A stretch of DNA of 64,000 bases from Bryopsis sp. KO-2023 (taxonomy: Eukaryota; Chlorophyta; Ulvophyceae; Bryopsidales; Bryopsidaceae): the NCBI GenBank assembly GCA_030272585.1, contig BSYQ01000010.1, positions 434,001 through 498,000 of the forward strand. The letters run 5' to 3'. The notes beneath the pieces were generated by a model that was not told where the DNA came from, did not search any database, and saw nothing but the letters and a program-made list of their open reading frames with translations. Positions 59,309-64,000 of this stretch are shown here, piece by piece. Each line of letters starts with the position of its first letter. The first letter of the stretch is position 1. The position numbers and the translations under genes are program-made.

Positions 59309-62300
59309 ACGACCTGCACAATCAAACAGACGTCATTGACACATCGTTTAGGAAGCAATCCGTGTGACGGAGCTAGAAAGAACATGGCAGATGTACTGCC
59401 ACCAGATGTAACGATTATTCCGATGATAATTCGGAAGAATGGAATTGCCAACTCACACTGATAAACAGTCGTATTCTACGCTGCTCTATGTGAGACCTGG
59501 TGGTTCGTACGTTGGGTTCAATTCCTGACGAGGTCGATGACGTAGTAAAAGTTGTATATCGATGCGCTGGAAGATATCGAATAGCTGGCACGCCAACCCA
59601 TGGCTAGCGCAGAGTACTAGGAGTCTTACTGCCGGCACTGTCACTTTATGACATCCGAGGTATGACTTCTACGAAAAGTGCGGCTGGGAACACAAGGAGC
59701 CAGCGAAAACACTATGGATTCCAGCGAAACAGATACAACTCTCTACGGAAAACGATCGTGTAGGCGATACGCACGACTGGCAGTCGGGTCGCTAGTCGAC
59801 CCCTGTCGTGACGCCGAACTCGTGGCCAGCACACATGCGCTAGCGCTGGAACCAGCCGCGAGTATAAATACTCCACAGAATTCTGATAAGAAACAGACAG
59901 AACTCGGTGACTACCTCGTTTACTTCTTACCTCGGACATCTATCTATAGGAGAACTCTCTTATCGTGACGGACTTAAGGAAGCTTCGCGACTTACCTTAA
60001 ACGGGAATCCCGACCGGACGAGGTACTTCTGGTTAAAGATAGCATTATCCAAGGTTTTCTGAAGTACACTTCTGAAATGGGATACACCACCCCCTCTCTT
60101 TCTGTAAAAATATTCTCTTGCTATTATCTTTGTGTCTCTGAGTGTCTTTATGCAAAATAAGAAGTTTTCTGTTAGTGAAATGGTTTTATAGAGTCAGGAG
60201 AAGGGGTCCAGGTGAAAGTGAAAGTAGAAGGGAAGGTGCTGCCCTTCCCTTAGGAGTTTTTCCACTCAGAGGAGTCTTTCCCCTCCTCTGAGTGTCTCCT
60301 TTAGGTGTTGGTGTTTGTGTTTTTATGTTTCTCCCTTCTCCAGCTCAGTTTCCAGAGTCCCCTTAGGCCATGGTCTCTTAGCGACCACCCTCCAGGGGAC
60401 TCCACTTTCTGTCTCGATCTCGGGAGCAAGGCCCTCTTAGCGGGTGTCTCCGTCGACTTTGACTCGTATTGCGTTCAAGTGCCTGGTCTTAGGCCTTTCG
60501 TTGTTATGGGGAGTCGAGACTGTGACTCTCAGATGGTGATGATTGTTAGTGCGACTGGTCTTAGCCGACTTCTTGGGTGACGATAGTTTCAGTGCGTCGC
60601 AGTTTAGATACCGAGTTTTTAATAAGACATTCAATGTCGGCGTAGTCCGACTTAGTTGCTGTAGACAGACTCTGCGGTAATTCAGTGCGACTCTATCTTC
60701 AGTCGCGGCGCGAATGAAGAATTAGTAGTTGTGCCGAATGCGTTTTCGGAGCGTCACAATCCGTGCATGTTCGAGGCAAAATTCGTGTTTTCTCACTCTT
60801 GTTTGACGCGACTTGGTGGTGCGGCGCCAAGTCATTCCTGGCAGGCTCGACAGGTTCCCATTCGACTGGTGTGGTGGGGATATGGCAAACAGCCACCTTT
60901 CGCGAGCGCAAGACGTGTCGAGCCATCACCTCAAAAGCCAAGGAGTCCAAGGAATCGCGATCTAACATAACATAACATAACATAATTACACAGGCACCAG
61001 TTTACCACGAGCGACTGGAGGGCAGTGCAAGAATGACAGAAACTGATTCTTAAGCCGAATTCCAGAAACTCGGTCAACCAACCGACAGCAACTGTTTTAG
61101 CGATTTGTTGGTCTTGGCAGAAGTCGTGTTGATGTTCTTTCATCTGTTGAGCAGAAAGAAAGGGAATTTACTTGTGTAGTGGTAGTTTATGGGTTGGATT
61201 GCAACTTCGGACTTTGGCTTTGTATTACATGCATGTATATATATACATCATACATTATTTTCGCAGGATAGATGTATTTTCAAACAAATAAACAAACATA
61301 AATAAATAAATAAATTACAGTACATTATACTTAAGTGTGTATTTTCACCTCGCTGTGGACAGCCATCATTGGCCCTTGAAATTTTTTAGGCTGGGCTCAT
61401 GTAAAATTCATGACATTAAGATTGATTCTTTTTAATGATACATTTCCTTGAAAAAGGGAATGCTGTAAAATTATCGACTCGAAAGCTTTGTGGCCTCTAC
61501 GCATGCAATATTCTTGTGTGTAAAATTATCAAGGTGGCGCGACACCAACACTAGCAGCGCTGTTGTGGACAGCGAAATTTCGTTTAAACGAAGCTGTTAA
61601 AAGCTCAAAAACAAACGATCGTGGAGCGTGCGCAGCACGAGCCAACGGGACCGCTTGTTTAGATCTGCTCCCTTTTTGCATTGCGCCAAACACTCTCTTG
61701 TTCCAAAACAGTGCTGCCAAAAGATTTCAACATCTACACTTCATCATGATGCAAGGAAATAAAGCATGCATCAGAAGCGAAGCCCCACAACGTCTTTCGG
61801 GGGTGGCCTCCAGGAGCCCACTGTCTTGGCGAAACGAAATGCGCGCCATCGTCGAACCCCATTACGTACACAAAAATGCGCAACCGAGCCCGGCGGCGGA
61901 GTCACCCAACTCTAGAGATCTCCCACCACTTGCAAATCAATAATGATAAAATCCCAACGTTAAATGAATCATCTACTGTAACCAGGCTGCTTTGAATCAT
62001 CAAATGGGTTTGTTTAACCTGGAAAATGGCCAAACAAACAATAATTAAAACAAACAAAACTACATGGAAACTACAGCTGATCTACAATATCTCTCATGAA
62101 CAACAAAATGCCCTTCATCCAGCGAGTTCGAGAACAACTGACGCTGGTAATTTTTTTTATCCGCACACACACACCAAACAAAGAAGCAAAAATACCAAAA
62201 ATACGCGCGAACACGGTCCCTGGCACATCTATTGCACAAGGTAGAGGAATGTTAATATTTTACAGAATTAAGAGTGGGGGTTCAGTCCAAATGGAATAAT

Positions 62301-62860
62301 AGGGGAAGAAAAACCTATAGAAAGATCTTTCTAGAGGTTCTAGAATCAGAATTCGAAAAAAAAGAAACAGATGGGAGGTAGAACGAAAGTGTGAAAAATT
62401 CAGTTTCAAAAAATACTGTGGCTTGGGGGATTTTGTCAGAACTGGGAAAGAAAAAAAAACAAAAAAAACAAAGAGATGAAATCAGGGGGGTTGAGTCCTA
62501 TTCGGAATCAAATAATAAAAAAATAAAAACAGATGATGGAAAAAAGAAAAAAACAAATCGTAGTTTTGCTAAAATTGGGGGCGCAGTCCAAGTGCGAAAA
62601 AAGTGGATTTCTTTTGAGGAAATCTGAAAAAAAAAGAGTGAAAAGTCAAAAATTCTGGGGTTGAGGGATTCATTGAGTGTTGGAAGAATTGATGCAGATG
62701 GAACGAACATCAGCTTGGAAAATTTGTTGGTTGTGTCAGAATTAAAAAAGAAAAGGGCAAAAAAGAAAAAAACGGAAGGATAAAAATAGGAAACCTTGGT
62801 GCATGTTTTAGAGGAGTTTTTTTGACCTTGATAGGTTTTTTCTCCTGAAAAATTAAGAAA
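59309..62860. other. Non-genic region with an unclassified GC-shifted block
   Basis: From about 59,460 to 60,985 base composition changes abruptly: it is CG-rich and lacks the homopolymer runs seen elsewhere. It ends in a TAACA pentamer array (about 60,963-60,986). A tRNA B-box-like motif (GGTTCAATTCC) sits near 59,515. This looks like a degraded mobile element, but I found no terminal repeats or protein match. A TA/CATG microsatellite is near 61,230. A 126-codon frame at 61,563 (+) has no recognised family and could be a lone exon or chance. Confidence 0.45.
59460..60986. mobile_element. Possible degraded non-autonomous element with (TAACA)n tail
   Basis: The block is set off by composition, a B-box-like motif at one end and a pentamer array at the other. 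A LINE-like or SINE-like tail would look like this, but the block is longer than most SINEs and no reverse transcriptase is present. The boundaries are approximate. Confidence 0.25.
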
Positions 62861-62911
62861 GAGGCAATGTCTTGATGGGACATCACTGGGGTTCGAATCC
62901 CCTGTGCCTCA
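62861..62911 (+). tRNA. D-arm-less tRNA-Ile(GAU)-like sequence
   Basis: A 51-base stretch has three of the four tRNA helices. A 6 bp acceptor stem pairs GAGGCA with TGCCTC and is followed by the discriminator A. The anticodon arm is ATGTC, loop TTGATGG, GACAT, giving anticodon GAU after the usual U33. The T arm is GGGG, loop TTCGAAT, CCCC. The D arm is missing altogether, so the internal A box is lost as well. It could be a broken tRNA copy, an organelle-derived insert or a minimal tRNA. Confidence 0.4.
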
Positions 62912-63548
62912 ATTACTTGAGATTCTTTTTTTTCAACGATTTGGGTGGGGAATCTACTCTTTTCTGCAGCACCAGTGCATCCTTTCTTTTTTGTGGCAGG
63001 ATTTTGAGGGATTTCTTTTGTTGTTTTGTAATTGTTGATTGATTGATTGATTGATTGATTTTGGAATGTTGCATTCATGAAATAGTTTCCCACAAGAAGA
63101 CTGGATTTCATTTCTGTCAAATTCATATGCCTAAACCTATGTCCAGTAAAGTGAACTCATATCATATACCAAAATCAACAGTCCTAATTACTCTTTTCCA
63201 CATTCCTCGATTTTTTTCACAGCAAACTGCCAGAATCAGGAAATGGGACATTCCCCTAACAAAAGATCGAATGTTAGGTCCCTGTAGGTTTTAGTGAGTC
63301 GTTGCTGAAGTTGAGACTGGGGTCACACACTTTCACAAACCAGAGAATTAATTTTACAAGGTGTTCTCTCTGAACTTAACCCCCTAGAACCCGTACTAAC
63401 CCGTACTACACACTCGTACTGCAAAATGAGTGCGACAACGTATCAACTACTCCCCCCCCCCCCCCCAAAGGGTGTCCACACCCGTAGAAGAACCCAAAAA
63501 GAAAGAAAAATAAAAGAAAAGAAAAGAAAAGAAAACCCCCAAGGAAAA
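62912..63548. other. Low-complexity flank of gypsy fragment
   Basis: This contains a GATT microsatellite (about 63,036-63,060), a C16 run near 63,455 and an AAAAG array (about 63,505-63,537). No coding signal is seen. The gypsy fragment breaks off at its right-hand edge. Confidence 0.5.
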
Positions 63549-64000
63549 ACATCCGATGTCCGGGCGGCACCTGCGTGTCCAGCGCTCGGAACATCATGGA
63601 ACTCCCCCATAACCTTTTTCCGGTATCCATTTGGAACCACTAGTACTTTGTCTGAGGTGGGAGTTGCTTGATAGTACAACCAGCCATCCTCGAACGAAAG
63701 TTTCGTGGGTTTACCCTCTTGGATTTTCGCGACTTCCGCTTGCAGTTTTTGATCTGCTGCAATAGCGGTCTTCCATGCATCCGCTTCATCCACCACCCAG
63801 GCGGACAAAGCATGAATTTGATCCTGTGAATCAGGAAGGCTTCGGGATAACGCATCCGCCAGTACATTGGCTTTACCAGGCACATAGACGATTTTTGGAT
63901 CGATGGAATCAAAATACCCTGACGTATACCATCGGGATTGTGTCCGCGACATTTTAGCTTGGGTCATGAAGTGGGTTATCGGCTGATGGTCTGTCAGAAC
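63549..64000 (-). pseudogene. Truncated Ty3/gypsy Pol fragment (RNase H end and start of integrase)
   Basis: The frame enters from beyond the window at 64,000 and runs leftward. It holds the end of RNase H (LTDHQPITHF and the VYVPGKANVLADALSR motif), a linker, and the first half of the integrase zinc site (GEFHDVPSAGHAGAART). It then collapses into the AAAAG array and C-run near 63,549. The integrase core is therefore missing on this side. The sequence differs from both elements at 19-32 kb, so it is a third family or lineage. Confidence 0.85.

Overview
The window is nuclear DNA from an intron-rich eukaryote. Genes have many short exons, GT-AG introns with pyrimidine-rich 3' ends, and two introns with GC-AG borders. 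Two gene sets suggest the lifestyle. A class II (plant-type) DAHP synthase with a transit-peptide-like N-terminus and a plant-type fused BIO3-BIO1 biotin enzyme point to a plastid-bearing organism. CEP164, an IQ/Dpy-30-motif protein and an EB1-like/MORN protein point to cilia or basal bodies. A ciliated alga or other photosynthetic protist fits best (for example a chlorarachniophyte, prasinophyte or streptophyte alga). The sequence alone does not let me choose a lineage.

Layout: (1) 1-14.1 kb: the 3' part of a FUN14-family gene (+), CEP164 (-), and a 15-exon gene (+) that joins an EB1-type calponin-homology domain to a MORN-repeat array. CEP164 and the EB1-MORN gene diverge from one 0.7 kb spacer. 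(2) 14.1-19.2 kb: low-complexity, gene-poor DNA. (3) 19.2-32.1 kb: a Ty3/gypsy element (+, 262 bp LTRs, 5 bp target duplication) whose integrase is split by a second, chromodomain-bearing Ty3/gypsy element (-, 374 bp LTRs, 5 bp target duplication). (4) 32.5-49 kb: a partly resolved coiled-coil gene (-), class II DAHP synthase (-), mitochondrial ribosomal protein mL43 (+), a small membrane zinc-finger protein (-) and BIO3-BIO1 (+). (5) 49.4-59.3 kb: a helical/WD40 protein (-) and an IQ/Dpy-30 protein (-), separated by a ~200 bp-arm inverted repeat. (6) 59.3-64 kb: an unclassified GC-shifted block, a D-arm-less tRNA-Ile-like sequence, and the edge of a third, truncated gypsy element (-).

Exons of the main genes were joined by hand using splice motifs and reading-frame phase. 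For CEP164, EB1-MORN, DAHP synthase, mL43, the zinc-finger protein, BIO3-BIO1, the WD40 protein and the IQ/Dpy-30 protein every accepted junction is phase-consistent, and the joined proteins read through to a stop. Functionally the window mixes cilium/microtubule genes, plastid and mitochondrial metabolism, and recent retrotransposition. The most unusual items are the EB1-MORN architecture, the long hairpin 77 bp upstream of the WD40 start codon, the coding repeat with an inverted core, and the two retroelements with matching primer sites and -1 frameshift signals.
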